From Litchfieldia stipae (GTDB lineage: Bacteria > Bacillota > Bacilli > Bacillales > Bacillaceae_L), in the NCBI RefSeq assembly GCF_014837155.1, contig NZ_JACYHA010000005.1, positions 186,001 through 250,000 of the forward strand: DNA of 64,000 nt, read 5' to 3'. The notes under the pieces were generated by a model. The model was not told where the DNA came from. It saw nothing but the letters and a program-made list of their open reading frames with translations, and made no database searches. Position 1 is the stretch's first letter. Every line of letters starts with the position of its first letter. Below, in pieces: positions 36,454-44,996 of this stretch. The translations under genes and the position numbers were made by a program.

Positions 36454-37158
36454 TTATGCAGCCATTGAAAGGGTCAGAGTGGAATCGTGTTGCTTTCTTG
36501 TGATACTTGGAATCGTCATTTCTACTACTCTTGGTGAAGAAAGAGTCTTAATCAAGATGGAAGGATCCTCATGCTCCAGTGAATAATGAAATAGATTCGC
36601 TAAAGCTGTCTGCTCGTCACTTAAAATCATCTCTGCTGTCTCATCCTCATCGAGTTGTAAAGTTTCAAGACGCTTTTTCGCGCGATATAACGTCGCTTTA
36701 ACAGCCATTTCAGTAGTCCCTAATAAGTCTGCAATTTCCTTTGACTTATATAAGAAGGCTTCTTTTAGAATATAAATGCTAGCTTGGTTAGGAGTAAGCT
36801 GGTTTAATAACAAATTGATTAAGTAAGAACGTTCCTCAGAATAAGTATCTAAAGTAGGACAAGAGGTTTCTAATACTTCATCAAGCAACGATTCCTTCTT
36901 TTTTCGTATTTGATCGATCCAATGGTGATAAGCAATTTTATTTAACAAAGCTGAGTTAAGACCTTGTGGGTCATCATACTTTTTTATCGCTTTCAACATT
37001 GTCTCTTGAACTAAATCCTCTCCCTCCCATTTATCTTTGGAAAGAAAAAAGCAATACTTCCGCAATTTTTGATATAAATCTATAAATCCACCTTCGTCTT
37101 GATTTCCTCCTTCATCACCTCGAAGTATCGAATTACACATTCTAAGCTTAGCAGTCAT
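36454..37158 (-). CDS. Sigma-70-family (ECF-like) RNA polymerase sigma factor
   Basis: 234 residues from ATG 37158, eight bases after AAAGGAG. Region 2 (LYQKLRKYCFFLSK, then GEDLVQETMLKAIKKYDD) and region 4 (LTPNQASIYILKEAFLYKSK, then TTEMAVKATLYRAKKRL) are clear, with no region 3. About 75 extra residues follow region 4 (DEDETAEMILSDEQTALANL onward). Such a tail can take the place of a separate anti-sigma factor in some ECF groups, and no anti-sigma gene is adjacent here. It is probably co-transcribed with the clpP paralogue. Confidence 0.8.
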   Translation of the reverse strand: MTAKLRMCNSILRGDEGGNQDEGGFIDLYQKLRKYCFFLSKDKWEGEDLVQETMLKAIKKYDDPQGLNSALLNKIAYHHWIDQIRKKKESLLDEVLETSCPTLDTYSEERSYLINLLLNQLTPNQASIYILKEAFLYKSKEIADLLGTTEMAVKATLYRAKKRLETLQLDEDETAEMILSDEQTALANLFHYSLEHEDPSILIKTLSSPRVVEMTIPSITRKQHDSTLTLSMAA

Positions 37159-37238
37159 CTCTTTCACTCCTTTTTACCTTTCACCTTATATAACGGAACC
37201 GACTCAAAAAAAGATACGGGTGAACAAAAAATATTTCC

Positions 37239-37298
37239 CGGGACAAATTTCGTCCCGATCGTGGTGCCAGGCACCCGAAGTGGGACGGATTGTGTCCC
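37239..37298. repeat. Two-hairpin repeat module, copy 2 (extended)
   Basis: Three stems lie in a row: CGGGAC..GTCCCG (37239-37257), the palindrome GGTGCCAGGCACC (37263-37275) and GGGAC..GTCCC (37282-37298). Both GGGAC stems have 7-base loops as in copy 1. A further GTCCCAC follows at 37312. It lies between the sigma factor start and the MFS gene terminator. Confidence 0.75.
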
Positions 37299-37352
37299 GA
37301 TCGCTTCTGTTGTCCCACATAATTATATCCTAACTTTGGTATTTAAAGATTC

Positions 37353-37386
37353 AAAAAAGCAGTGCATCTTTTCTATGCAACTGCTT
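37353..37386 (-). terminator. Terminator after the MFS gene
   Basis: AAGCAGT (37357-37363) and GCAT pair with ATGC and ACTGCTT (37380-37386). Six T follow on the minus strand, 10 bases past the stop. Confidence 0.8.
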
Positions 37387-37395
37387 CTATTGTTG

Positions 37396-38595
37396 TTAAT
37401 TAGTATATGTACTCAAGCTTTTCCTTTTATCCAACCTACTTACACAGATCAAGATTAATATCCCAATCCCTGTTAAGATGCTAAAAAACATGTAAATAGT
37501 TAACACACCAAATTGATCTAGAATGATTCCTCCAACATATGTACAAAACCAACTACCTAACCCATTACCAATCGCAGCGTATAATGAAATTGCAGTAGCT
37601 CTGACATTGTTCGGAGATACTTCTCTAACATATTGAAGGGCTGCTGGGATAAATAAACCAACTGAAAAGCCTTGTGCAATTGTGGTCGCATACACTAGAG
37701 TTAAAGAAGGTTCAAAGAAATAAAACACCCATCTTAAACCCGAAATTAATCCAGCTAGAATCAGAATATGTATGACACCCAGCCGCTGAATCCAATTCCC
37801 TGCAACCTTCATAAACGGAGCCTCACTACCTGCTCCTAATAAAAAGGCAATCCCTACCCCTGTCAATGTCCCACCAATATCGGTAATAAAAATCCCAAAA
37901 TACACATTATTAGCCGAAATAGGGCCAAAGATCATGAAGGTTGTTACTAAGAACAAGACAAAACGAGGTAATTTAAATAAGGTTTTAACACCTTTGATCA
38001 AATCAACCTGTACACTAGACCTTTCATTAGGCATCCGCCAAGCAACAATAGCAGTTAGCAATAACGAAACAGAAAGAGTATAGAAAATCACTGACAAACT
38101 AAATATCTCTGACAGACGCCCTGCAAATAATACAGCAATAGCAAACCCAACTGCGCCCCATAAACGAAGTGAACCGTAATTCCCTTTCACTCTTTGGACA
38201 TAGGAGATCGTAACACTGTCAGAAATCGGGACAATTGCACTCTGAAAAAAGGACAGCATGCCTGCCATAATAATCAAAACGAAGACAGTACTAATCGTTG
38301 AATAGATGATCACAATCATCGATGCCATTAGAAGCGTAAAGGTTAAAACAACTCTCGGTTTCTGAGTATAATCTGTAATCATTCCCCACATCGGCTGAGC
38401 GATAATCATGACTACCGGCGTAACTGACATAATTGTTCCAATCTGTGTACCTGAAAGTCCCATCCCCTTCAAATAAACAGATAATAGCGGTGTGAATGTA
38501 CCAAGACCAAAGAAAAAGATAAAATAAAAAGAACTAATCGTTAGATTTGTATTTCTTTCCTGCTGACTTGTTTTTTGCTTCAATGACACTTCCAT
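37396..38595 (-). CDS. Major facilitator superfamily transporter (MFS_1_like)
   Basis: 399 residues from ATG 38595, placed after AGGAAG. About twelve transmembrane helices, with the loop motif MWGMITDYTQKPR between helices 2 and 3. The sequence fits the LacY/nucleoside-symporter-like branch (PF12832), proton-coupled carriers for sugars, nucleosides or drugs. Nothing next to it points to a substrate. It is monocistronic with a good terminator. Confidence 0.82.
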   Translation of the reverse strand: MEVSLKQKTSQQERNTNLTISSFYFIFFFGLGTFTPLLSVYLKGMGLSGTQIGTIMSVTPVVMIIAQPMWGMITDYTQKPRVVLTFTLLMASMIVIIYSTISTVFVLIIMAGMLSFFQSAIVPISDSVTISYVQRVKGNYGSLRLWGAVGFAIAVLFAGRLSEIFSLSVIFYTLSVSLLLTAIVAWRMPNERSSVQVDLIKGVKTLFKLPRFVLFLVTTFMIFGPISANNVYFGIFITDIGGTLTGVGIAFLLGAGSEAPFMKVAGNWIQRLGVIHILILAGLISGLRWVFYFFEPSLTLVYATTIAQGFSVGLFIPAALQYVREVSPNNVRATAISLYAAIGNGLGSWFCTYVGGIILDQFGVLTIYMFFSILTGIGILILICVSRLDKRKSLSTYTN

Positions 38596-38660
38596 CTTAA
38601 AAATTCTTCCTTCCACCTGAATCGAAAAGCAGTTAACTCTTCATAAAGAGAAACTAAATT

Positions 38661-40073
38661 CTATCGTGCCAGTTCATAGATTGCTTGCGCGTAAATAGCC
38701 GTCGCTTTTAATAAATCTTCGATGTAAATATGTTCATCTTTTTGATGTGCACAGTCTTCCCTTCCCGGAAATAAAGGACCAAACGCAACCCCACTTTTCA
38801 ATGATCGTGCATAGGTGCCACCACCAATTGATAAAAGGGTAGCATCAACCCCAGTTTGTTCCACGTACACCTTTTGTAGTGTCTCGATTAACGGATGATC
38901 TTTTGAAACATGATGCGGTGCTGAGTTAGAAAATTGCTCTAGTTCAAATGAATGCTGCGTACACACCTTTATTATTTGATTGCGTGTTTTTTCAATCTCA
39001 TTTGTCACTGGGTAGCGCATATTTAAGCCAATCATCCCACCATGCTCAGACGTATAAGCTAGTTTCCCAACATTAATTGTTAAATCGCCTGTAATGTCAT
39101 CTTCATATGCCACACCAAGTTGTTTCCCACGTGATTCTTTTGAAAAATATCGTACAATAAAGCTGATAAATTCGTTTGCATTTTTGTCCCAACTAAATTC
39201 ACTTAAAAAGCTAGCTAAGTATACCCCTGCATTTTTCCCGTAATTTGGCTCCATTGCATGTGCGGATTTACCTTCCACCTGTAAGACACAATAAGTATCC
39301 TCAAGAATCGCCTTTCCTTTAAGAGCGTTTACAGTTAGAAATTCTTTGAAGAGTTCAACAAATGACGTTTTCATTCCTGCAATGGTTACCTTGGCTTCAG
39401 CAAAATCAGGAACCATATTGTATCTCCTGCCTGATTGAAATGACACAAGCATCGATTCATGATGATTATCGGTGGGTTCATTTTTCCGTACTAAGTCTAT
39501 ATCTACAATTCCTTTTTCCGCATAAATAATTGGGAAATCTGCATCTGGTGCAAATCCCATAGTTGGCATTTCTTCATGCTTAAAATAATGTTCAACACAT
39601 TGCCAATTGCTTTCTTCATCTGTGCCAATAATCATTCGAACCCGCTTTGATAAAGGAAGGTCCATCTCTTTAATAATCTTCATTGCGTAGAATGCAGCCA
39701 TTGTTGGTCCCTTGTCATCTAAAGAACCTCTAGCATAAATCTTACCATCTCTAATTTCTGCACCAAATGGAGCACTTGTCCATCCATCCCCTTCTGGGAC
39801 AACATCAACATGACAAAGAATTCCGATCAACTCTTCTCCTGTGCCCCATTCGATATGGCCTGCAAATCCATCGAGATTTTTTGTCTGGAAACCCTCGTTA
39901 GATCCTTTTGTCAGCAGATACTCAAGTGCATCATTAATTCCTTTTCCAAAAGGAGCCCCCTTAGATGCACTATGTTCATCTAGGACACTTTTTATTTTCA
40001 AAAAGGTTTGCGTGTCTTCAATGATTTCTTGCTTATGCTTTTGAACTTGTTCGATCCACTTGTTCATCGTCAT
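38661..40073 (-). CDS. pepV: M20-family dipeptidase PepV (YtjP)
   Basis: 470 residues from ATG 40073, seven bases after GGAG. The co-catalytic zinc and catalytic motifs of PepV are present: CHVDVVPEGDGW, GSLDDKGPT, GTDEESNW, FAPDADFP and a late His in CAHQKDEH. It hydrolyses dipeptides with a free N-terminus in the cytoplasm. Its position corresponds to ytjP of B. subtilis. It follows the K+ channel gene by 20 bases. Confidence 0.92.
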   Translation of the reverse strand: MTMNKWIEQVQKHKQEIIEDTQTFLKIKSVLDEHSASKGAPFGKGINDALEYLLTKGSNEGFQTKNLDGFAGHIEWGTGEELIGILCHVDVVPEGDGWTSAPFGAEIRDGKIYARGSLDDKGPTMAAFYAMKIIKEMDLPLSKRVRMIIGTDEESNWQCVEHYFKHEEMPTMGFAPDADFPIIYAEKGIVDIDLVRKNEPTDNHHESMLVSFQSGRRYNMVPDFAEAKVTIAGMKTSFVELFKEFLTVNALKGKAILEDTYCVLQVEGKSAHAMEPNYGKNAGVYLASFLSEFSWDKNANEFISFIVRYFSKESRGKQLGVAYEDDITGDLTINVGKLAYTSEHGGMIGLNMRYPVTNEIEKTRNQIIKVCTQHSFELEQFSNSAPHHVSKDHPLIETLQKVYVEQTGVDATLLSIGGGTYARSLKSGVAFGPLFPGREDCAHQKDEHIYIEDLLKATAIYAQAIYELAR

Positions 40074-40093
40074 CACATTACTCCTTTGATAAC

Positions 40094-41107
40094 CTATGTA
40101 TTTGTTAGTCTTGTATATGTTTCTTTATCACATATAATATAGAGTGTCGTATCTTCCTTTATTGATTCATCTAAGCGTCGACTAATATTAATCCCTTCAC
40201 TGTTAGCAATGAGTGTTGCACCTTCTTTAATTAGGGCATCAAATGCGTCTTGATATGTCCTCCATTCGGATCTAGACGATAATTGATACAAATCATCTCC
40301 ATATTTATGACTCATTAATTGTGAATAAACAAAGGATACCCCTTTAGTAAAGGCTGACCTAACAGCCATTCTAGATACAGTCTCGTGAGTAACGACAAAC
40401 TCATCGACATGAACATGAACAAAATTTTGAATATGCTCCTCATGTAGAATCTCAACGGTTGTATGAGCATCTCTTGCAATTCTTTCGACAGCTGTTGCGA
40501 TCAATAACGTTTTTCCATCAGCAAGCAGTGAATCTTCTATCGTATCATCAGCAAAGATAATAACTGCTTTACTCTTCGTAATATTTGCTTTTTGGAGGAT
40601 CGTTTGATTTGACGCGCTTCCTTGTACATAAGACACTCGATTGTTATTAATAGGCGTCTTTTTTAATATATCAATAAGAACAATTTCCATTGATGAATCT
40701 GTTTGCAGAATTTCTTCAATTGCATACTCTGCTTTTTTTGACCAACCAATAATGACAATGTGATTTTCTCCTTTATAGTCCAATTTGCCCTCCTCCCTCA
40801 TTTTGCGCAACATACCAAATGAATCAATAATTTTACCAATGACAACCCCAATTAATCCGATTCCAATAATATAGAGAAATACCGCGTAGATTCTACCTGC
40901 AATTGTTACTGGATAATAATCCCCGTAACCAACCGTTGTGACAGTCGTCATTACCCACCAAAACGAATCAAATATGGTTGGAAACGTTTCAGGCTCAATG
41001 GTCGACATTGCGATTGTACTAACTAGAATTAAGCTCGTACTTGCCCAAAATAACACCCAGTTATTTAAACGAACAATTCTAAACAGGATTCTTTGGAGTG
41101 GAAACAA
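40094..41107 (-). CDS. Two-helix K+ channel with RCK (TrkA_N) domain, YugO-like
   Basis: 337 residues from a TTG start eight bases after GGGAGG. Two transmembrane helices flank the selectivity filter TVGYGD (58-63). A cytoplasmic RCK domain begins near residue 112 (HIVIIGWSKKAEYAIEEI). The set resembles B. subtilis YugO, the potassium channel behind electrical signalling in biofilms, in length and layout. B. subtilis yugO is paired with mstX; no mstX is seen here. It probably shares a transcript with pepV. Confidence 0.88.
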   Translation of the reverse strand: MFPLQRILFRIVRLNNWVLFWASTSLILVSTIAMSTIEPETFPTIFDSFWWVMTTVTTVGYGDYYPVTIAGRIYAVFLYIIGIGLIGVVIGKIIDSFGMLRKMREEGKLDYKGENHIVIIGWSKKAEYAIEEILQTDSSMEIVLIDILKKTPINNNRVSYVQGSASNQTILQKANITKSKAVIIFADDTIEDSLLADGKTLLIATAVERIARDAHTTVEILHEEHIQNFVHVHVDEFVVTHETVSRMAVRSAFTKGVSFVYSQLMSHKYGDDLYQLSSRSEWRTYQDAFDALIKEGATLIANSEGINISRRLDESIKEDTTLYIICDKETYTRLTNT

Positions 41108-41145
41108 TAAAGATTCCTCCCTATCTACTTTTAATCAATGAAATC

Positions 41146-41174
41146 ATTATATCTAAAAAAGGTATGAATATCTA
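41146..41174 (-). promoter_or_regulatory. Candidate promoter of the K+ channel gene
   Basis: TAGATA (41169-41174), 17 bases, perfect TATAAT (41146-41151) on the minus strand, 39 bases before the TTG start. Confidence 0.5.
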
Positions 41175-41206
41175 ACCATTTCCTACGGTAACAACTTGTA
41201 ATAAAA

Positions 41207-41219
41207 CTGTAAATTACAG
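41207..41219. promoter_or_regulatory. Perfect palindrome CTGTAAATTACAG
   Basis: A 13-base perfect dyad lies between the two divergent promoters, a usual place for an operator. The cognate protein is unknown. Confidence 0.35.
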
Positions 41220-41265
41220 AATAATAGAAATAATATATGATAATAATAGAAATAAATGAAGGAAT

Positions 41266-41294
41266 TTGACAATTTATGTAGAAATAGTCATACT
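41266..41294 (+). promoter_or_regulatory. Candidate promoter for ytzE
   Basis: A perfect TTGACA (41266-41271), 17 bases and CATACT (41289-41294). The next plus-strand gene begins about 280 bases later. Confidence 0.5.
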
Positions 41295-41577
41295 ATTCAG
41301 AACCAACAACATATAGATGAATAACCGCAACAATCACTATGCTATAACATGCTAATCCTTTATTCTGACAGCTTATGTGATCACCATCCAAAGATCAGTC
41401 GGTAATTGAAAGGAGAGATGCCTGTCTAAAGATTTTCAGAGAAGTGTTAAAAGCTTGTAAATAAGAATATTATTCCTAGTAATTGCGGGATAATTTGTGT
41501 AGAATGTTAAGAAACATCAGATAATTTCATTTCCTGTCACGAACATGCCATGCGAAAAAAATATGAGGAGTGGTTTT

Positions 41578-41799
41578 TTGAAACCTTCAACAGACCGTAT
41601 GCTAAATCGTATCAAATCCGTCTACATGTTTATCAATGAGAGAGGAACTGTTTCAACACAGGAGCTTGTTGACGAATTTGGCATTACACCACGGACGATC
41701 CAGCGCGATCTGAATGTGTTAGCATATAATGATTTGGTTCGCAGCCCAAGTCGCGGCAAATGGACGACAACAAGGAAGAAAGTAAAGATGACATCGTAA
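41578..41799 (+). CDS. ytzE: DeoR-type helix-turn-helix protein YtzE
   Basis: 73 residues from TTG 41578, seven bases after AGGAG. Almost the whole protein is a DeoR winged helix (TQELVDEFGITPRTIQRDLN) with no sugar-phosphate sensor domain. This is the stand-alone form found as YtzE in B. subtilis. It should bind DNA; target genes are unknown. The basic C-terminus GKWTTTRKKVKMTS is family-typical. Confidence 0.9.
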   Translation: MKPSTDRMLNRIKSVYMFINERGTVSTQELVDEFGITPRTIQRDLNVLAYNDLVRSPSRGKWTTTRKKVKMTS

Positions 41800-41925
41800 C
41801 TAATTTACAATTCTTTAGTTACTCCTAATCATTAGGAAAAAAAGAATCATAGAACCTCAATGAAACTTACACTTAAGAAGTCTAGACAATACATATTAAT
41901 ATGTAACTGTTTTGTCAGTATAAAT

Positions 41926-41962
41926 AAAAGCAAGGTGCAATGTCAGACGCACCCTGCTTTTT
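41926..41962. terminator. Convergent terminator ytzE / pseudouridine synthase
   Basis: AAAAGCAAGGTGC (41926-41938) and GCACCCTGCTTTT (41949-41961) pair with one mismatch around a 10-base loop. T- and A-runs lie on both sides. Confidence 0.8.
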
Positions 41963-41970
41963 CCTATTTA

Positions 41971-42684
41971 TCAATGATGATTTTTTAGTAATTCTAATTC
42001 TTCATTAGTAAGTTCGCGATATTCACCAAGCTCTAATGATTCATCCAATTGAAGCGGCCCCATACTTAATCTCTTTAAGTAAATGACACGCTTTCCGACT
42101 GACTCAAACATGCGCTTTACTTGATGAAACTTCCCTTCCATGATCGTCACTTCAATGTCTGAAGTTAACCCACTCTTTTGAATAACGAGCTTTGCAGGCA
42201 TGGTTTTATATCCATCATCGAGCACAACCCCTTCATGAAAAGACATCACATCATCAGTTGTTACTTCTCCTTCTATCACAGCAAAATACGTTTTCGGCAC
42301 ATGCTTTTTCGGTGATAAAAGTTGATGCGTAAGTCCTCCATCATTTGTAATCAATAGTAAGCCCTCTGTATCTTTATCTAACCTTCCGACTGGGAATGGA
42401 TTATATACTGCATCATCGAGCTCTAATATATCGATGACCGTTTCATGCATAGAGTCCTCTGTTGCCGAAATAACCCCAGGAGGTTTATTTAACATGAGAT
42501 AAATAAACTCTTTATATTCAATCACTTCACCATGAATTGTCACAGTATCTTCTGTCGGATTAAAATGAGCACTCCCATCCTTGACCGGCTTATTATTCAC
42601 TTTCACTATTCCTGATTTTAATAGTTTTTTTACTTCTTTCCGGCTTCCATAGCCTCTATTTGCTAATAATTTATCAATTCTCAT
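41971..42684 (-). CDS. RsuA-family 16S rRNA pseudouridine synthase
   Basis: 237 residues from ATG 42684 (MRIDKLLANRGYGSRKEVKK), preceded by GAGGAGGG. An S4 RNA-binding domain (about 1-60) is followed by the synthase domain with catalytic Asp in GRLDKDTEGLLL. The family isomerises U516 of 16S rRNA in E. coli; the Bacillus homologue is YtzG-like. An in-frame GTG at 42738 would add 18 residues, but those are encoded by a dispersed repeat (42701-42736) and should be left out. Confidence 0.9.
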   Translation of the reverse strand: MRIDKLLANRGYGSRKEVKKLLKSGIVKVNNKPVKDGSAHFNPTEDTVTIHGEVIEYKEFIYLMLNKPPGVISATEDSMHETVIDILELDDAVYNPFPVGRLDKDTEGLLLITNDGGLTHQLLSPKKHVPKTYFAVIEGEVTTDDVMSFHEGVVLDDGYKTMPAKLVIQKSGLTSDIEVTIMEGKFHQVKRMFESVGKRVIYLKRLSMGPLQLDESLELGEYRELTNEELELLKNHH

Positions 42685-42700
42685 GATTCCCTCCTCTAGC

Positions 42701-42736
42701 GGGATAAATTCCGTCCCACTCTCGGTGCCTAGCACC
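42701..42736. repeat. Two-hairpin repeat module, copy 3
   Basis: GGGA..TCCC (42701-42717) followed by GGTGCCTAGCACC (42724-42736), in the opposite order to copy 1. It lies directly upstream of the ribosome site of the pseudouridine synthase gene, in its 5' leader. Confidence 0.65.
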
Positions 42737-42775
42737 AACCCAAAAAAATATAATGAATGTAGGCATTTATCTTAT

Positions 42776-42802
42776 ACCTTTTTTTATACCCATCATAGAC
42801 TA
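42776..42802 (+). promoter_or_regulatory. Possible mother-cell sporulation promoter (SigK/SigE type)
   Basis: CATAGACTA (42794-42802) fits the SigK -10 consensus CATANNNTA, with ACC at 42776-42778 as the -35 element. The spacing is 15, slightly short. The downstream small Gly-rich gene would fit a coat or crust role. Confidence 0.45.
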
Positions 42803-42856
42803 CTATCATGCTACGAATACCTAGTAAATCGAAATTCTTAAAAGGAGTGTTTAAAT

Positions 42857-43072
42857 ATGCATTATCGTCAACAAGTACCACAAGGTGGAATTTATTTACC
42901 AATCCCAGGACTTCCTGGAGGTGGCGGTGGATTTCCAGGTGGTGGATCTAACGTCCAACAACAAATCAACCGTTTAGAGCGTGAGCTTGATAGAACAAAT
43001 CGTCAACTTGAACAATTAGAACGTCGTGTTCAACGTCTTGAGCGTCGTCCAGGATACGGTTCACAGTTCTAA
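42857..43072 (+). CDS. Small Gly-rich / coiled-coil protein, possibly spore-associated
   Basis: 71 residues after AAAGGAG. The first half is hydrophobic and Gly/Pro-rich (YLPIPGLPGGGGGFPGGG). The second half is one amphipathic coiled-coil helix of Leu, Arg, Glu and Gln heptads (INRLERELDRTNRQLEQLER). No family is recognised with certainty. The layout recalls small spore coat proteins, and a sporulation-like promoter lies upstream. It ends in a strong terminator shared with murJ. Confidence 0.7.
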   Translation: MHYRQQVPQGGIYLPIPGLPGGGGGFPGGGSNVQQQINRLERELDRTNRQLEQLERRVQRLERRPGYGSQF

Positions 43073-43086
43073 GCTTTTAGTGAAAG

Positions 43087-43129
43087 AAGGTGCATGGACT
43101 CCGCAAAAGCGGTACCAAGCACCTTTTTT
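43087..43129. terminator. Convergent terminator, Gly-rich gene / murJ
   Basis: AAGGTGC (43087-43093) and GCACCTT (43119-43125) close a hairpin with inner TGG/CCA and CCGC/GCGG pairs, followed by TTTT. The stop codon of murJ (43128) touches it. Its sequence is similar to the acuC/ccpA terminator at 3092. Confidence 0.8.
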
Positions 43130-44768
43130 AATGTTCTACTGCTTTTTTCCGCTTGAATCTGCTCAAGATCCGATCCAACTGATTCCCCATTAATTTCTCC
43201 AAGAGATGTGAGCGATATGATAGATACAAATAGACGATTGCCCCAATTCCAACACCTATCAGAAGAATGATAACTGAATATAGTTTTCCATCATCATAAG
43301 TAAATGTATAGGAAAACAAATGCGTCACAATAAAGATGCTAAGCGTCATGATTCCCGCAAAAATGGCCATTAGGAATGATCTTCTAACAAAGAACTTAAA
43401 GCGATAGCCTGCATGTCGTGAGATCATCCAAAAACTATAAGCAATTGATACCGTATAGCCTAAGGCAGTAGCAAGAATCGCTCCGATTTCACCAAACCAC
43501 ACGATAAAAGGAATATTAAAAATCATTTTTAAGATAAAACCAAACGCCAAGCTAATGACTGCAAATTTTTGTTTATTTATTCCTTGAAGAATCGCAGCTG
43601 TTAGGGTGAAAAACGAAAACAGAATCGCAACTGGTGCGTACCAACGTAAGATGCGCCCACCCTCTTCACTGATTTCATAAAAGGTCGCATACGCTGGATA
43701 AGCCAACACTGATAAACCCACAACAGCAGGTAATACAAGTAAGACACTAATTTGAAAGGTTTTATCAATTTGCTTTCGAAGCGTTGTGAAATCTCCTGAC
43801 GTATAGGAGTTTGTAATCGTTGGAACTAACGTCAATCCAAATGCCGTCGCTAAAGAAACAGGAATCATCACAAGCTTAGGAACGTAGAGATTAACCATTC
43901 CAAATAGTTCCTCAGCCACATCAGCCTGTCCAATCCTCACCATTGCCCGATTGAAGGTAAACTGGTCAACATATTGATATAGAGGTATTGCAAGGCCAAC
44001 AAAGACAAATGGTCCTGCATAAGATAATAATTCCTTGTACATTTCCTTTGTGGTCATGACTGAAGCAGGACGACTATTCTCAAGCATTTGGTCTAAATAT
44101 GGTTTTCTTTTATACCAATACAAAATCAGAACGGCAAGTCCACCAAGAGCACCGATAAAGGCAGAGAACGTAGAAAACGCAACCGCAGTCGCAATTTCAC
44201 CATCCAATAATTTCATGATGACAAAGCTCGATCCTAAAAGAAAGATAATCCGAACAACCTGCTCAACCACTTGTGAAACAGCCGTTGGTCCCATCGATTG
44301 ATAGCCCTGAAAAAAACCACGTATTAAGCTCATCATCGGAACAACAATAAGTGCTACACTAACCATTCTCATGACTAGAATAACATCCTCTATCTTATTT
44401 CCATGTTCATCTCCACTTCCCCCAAGGACAATCTCTGCTAAGAATGGAGCAAGCGAAAATAATAGCAAAAAGCCCAGTACACCCATGATTGACATCACAA
44501 GTAGACCTGACTTTAACATTCGTCTTCCTGTATGGTAATCACCTAAAGAATTATATTTTGAAACAAACTTAGAAACAGCTAGAGGAAACCCCGCTGTTGA
44601 TATAAATAAAAAGATGGTATATTGCCCATATCCATAAGAATATAATGCTCCACCTATTTTGCTAACTAATGCATAAAAAGGAATCACATAGAGCATTCCT
44701 AAAATCCGAGAAATATAAGTTCCTAACGTCAAAACAAACGTACCACGAAGTAATTTAGATTCAGACAT
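43128..44768 (-). CDS. murJ: Lipid II flippase MurJ (YtgP)
   Basis: 546 residues from ATG 44768 (MSESKLLRGTFVLTLGTYIS), very close to B. subtilis YtgP. About fourteen transmembrane helices; the MOP-superfamily features LRGTFVLTLGTYISRILGM, RGFFQGYQSMGPTAVSQVVE and AILQGINKQKFA are conserved. MurJ moves the peptidoglycan precursor lipid II across the membrane and shares this job with Amj in B. subtilis. It diverges from ytfP, and its stop codon borders the terminator at 43087. Confidence 0.92.
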   Translation of the reverse strand: MSESKLLRGTFVLTLGTYISRILGMLYVIPFYALVSKIGGALYSYGYGQYTIFLFISTAGFPLAVSKFVSKYNSLGDYHTGRRMLKSGLLVMSIMGVLGFLLLFSLAPFLAEIVLGGSGDEHGNKIEDVILVMRMVSVALIVVPMMSLIRGFFQGYQSMGPTAVSQVVEQVVRIIFLLGSSFVIMKLLDGEIATAVAFSTFSAFIGALGGLAVLILYWYKRKPYLDQMLENSRPASVMTTKEMYKELLSYAGPFVFVGLAIPLYQYVDQFTFNRAMVRIGQADVAEELFGMVNLYVPKLVMIPVSLATAFGLTLVPTITNSYTSGDFTTLRKQIDKTFQISVLLVLPAVVGLSVLAYPAYATFYEISEEGGRILRWYAPVAILFSFFTLTAAILQGINKQKFAVISLAFGFILKMIFNIPFIVWFGEIGAILATALGYTVSIAYSFWMISRHAGYRFKFFVRRSFLMAIFAGIMTLSIFIVTHLFSYTFTYDDGKLYSVIILLIGVGIGAIVYLYLSYRSHLLEKLMGNQLDRILSRFKRKKAVEH

Positions 44769-44996
44769 TAACAATCCCCATTCTACGATAAAATGTCCTC
44801 ACGTATGAAGACGAACAACACTTATGTATCATTATCTTTAACTTTACTATTTTAACATAAACGATTCACTTGTCATTTCATTTCTCTCCCTAAAAAGTGA
44901 GAAGAATTTGTGTCTCTTTTTGCTTTTTCTCTTTTTACTATATAATAGTTCTAGGATAATTGAAAATATGTAAATGAATAAGGGTTGGTGTTTTAG

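Larger units (their letters stand above)
41108..41577. other. 470-base regulatory gap between the K+ channel gene and ytzE
   Basis: Holds divergent promoters (see entries at 41146 and 41266), a 13-base palindrome at 41207 and an AT-rich stretch of repeated ATAATAGAAATAA-like words at 41220-41255. After the plus-strand promoter there is a leader of about 280 bases before ytzE. It includes AAAGGAGAG followed by ATGCCTGTCTAA, a four-codon frame. I find no larger gene and no known riboswitch. Confidence 0.5.

Noticed and set aside
37099-37458. 119-residue plus-strand ORF over the repeat module
   Set aside because: It is formed by the repeat hairpins and by antisense of the sigma factor and MFS genes; there is no ribosome site.
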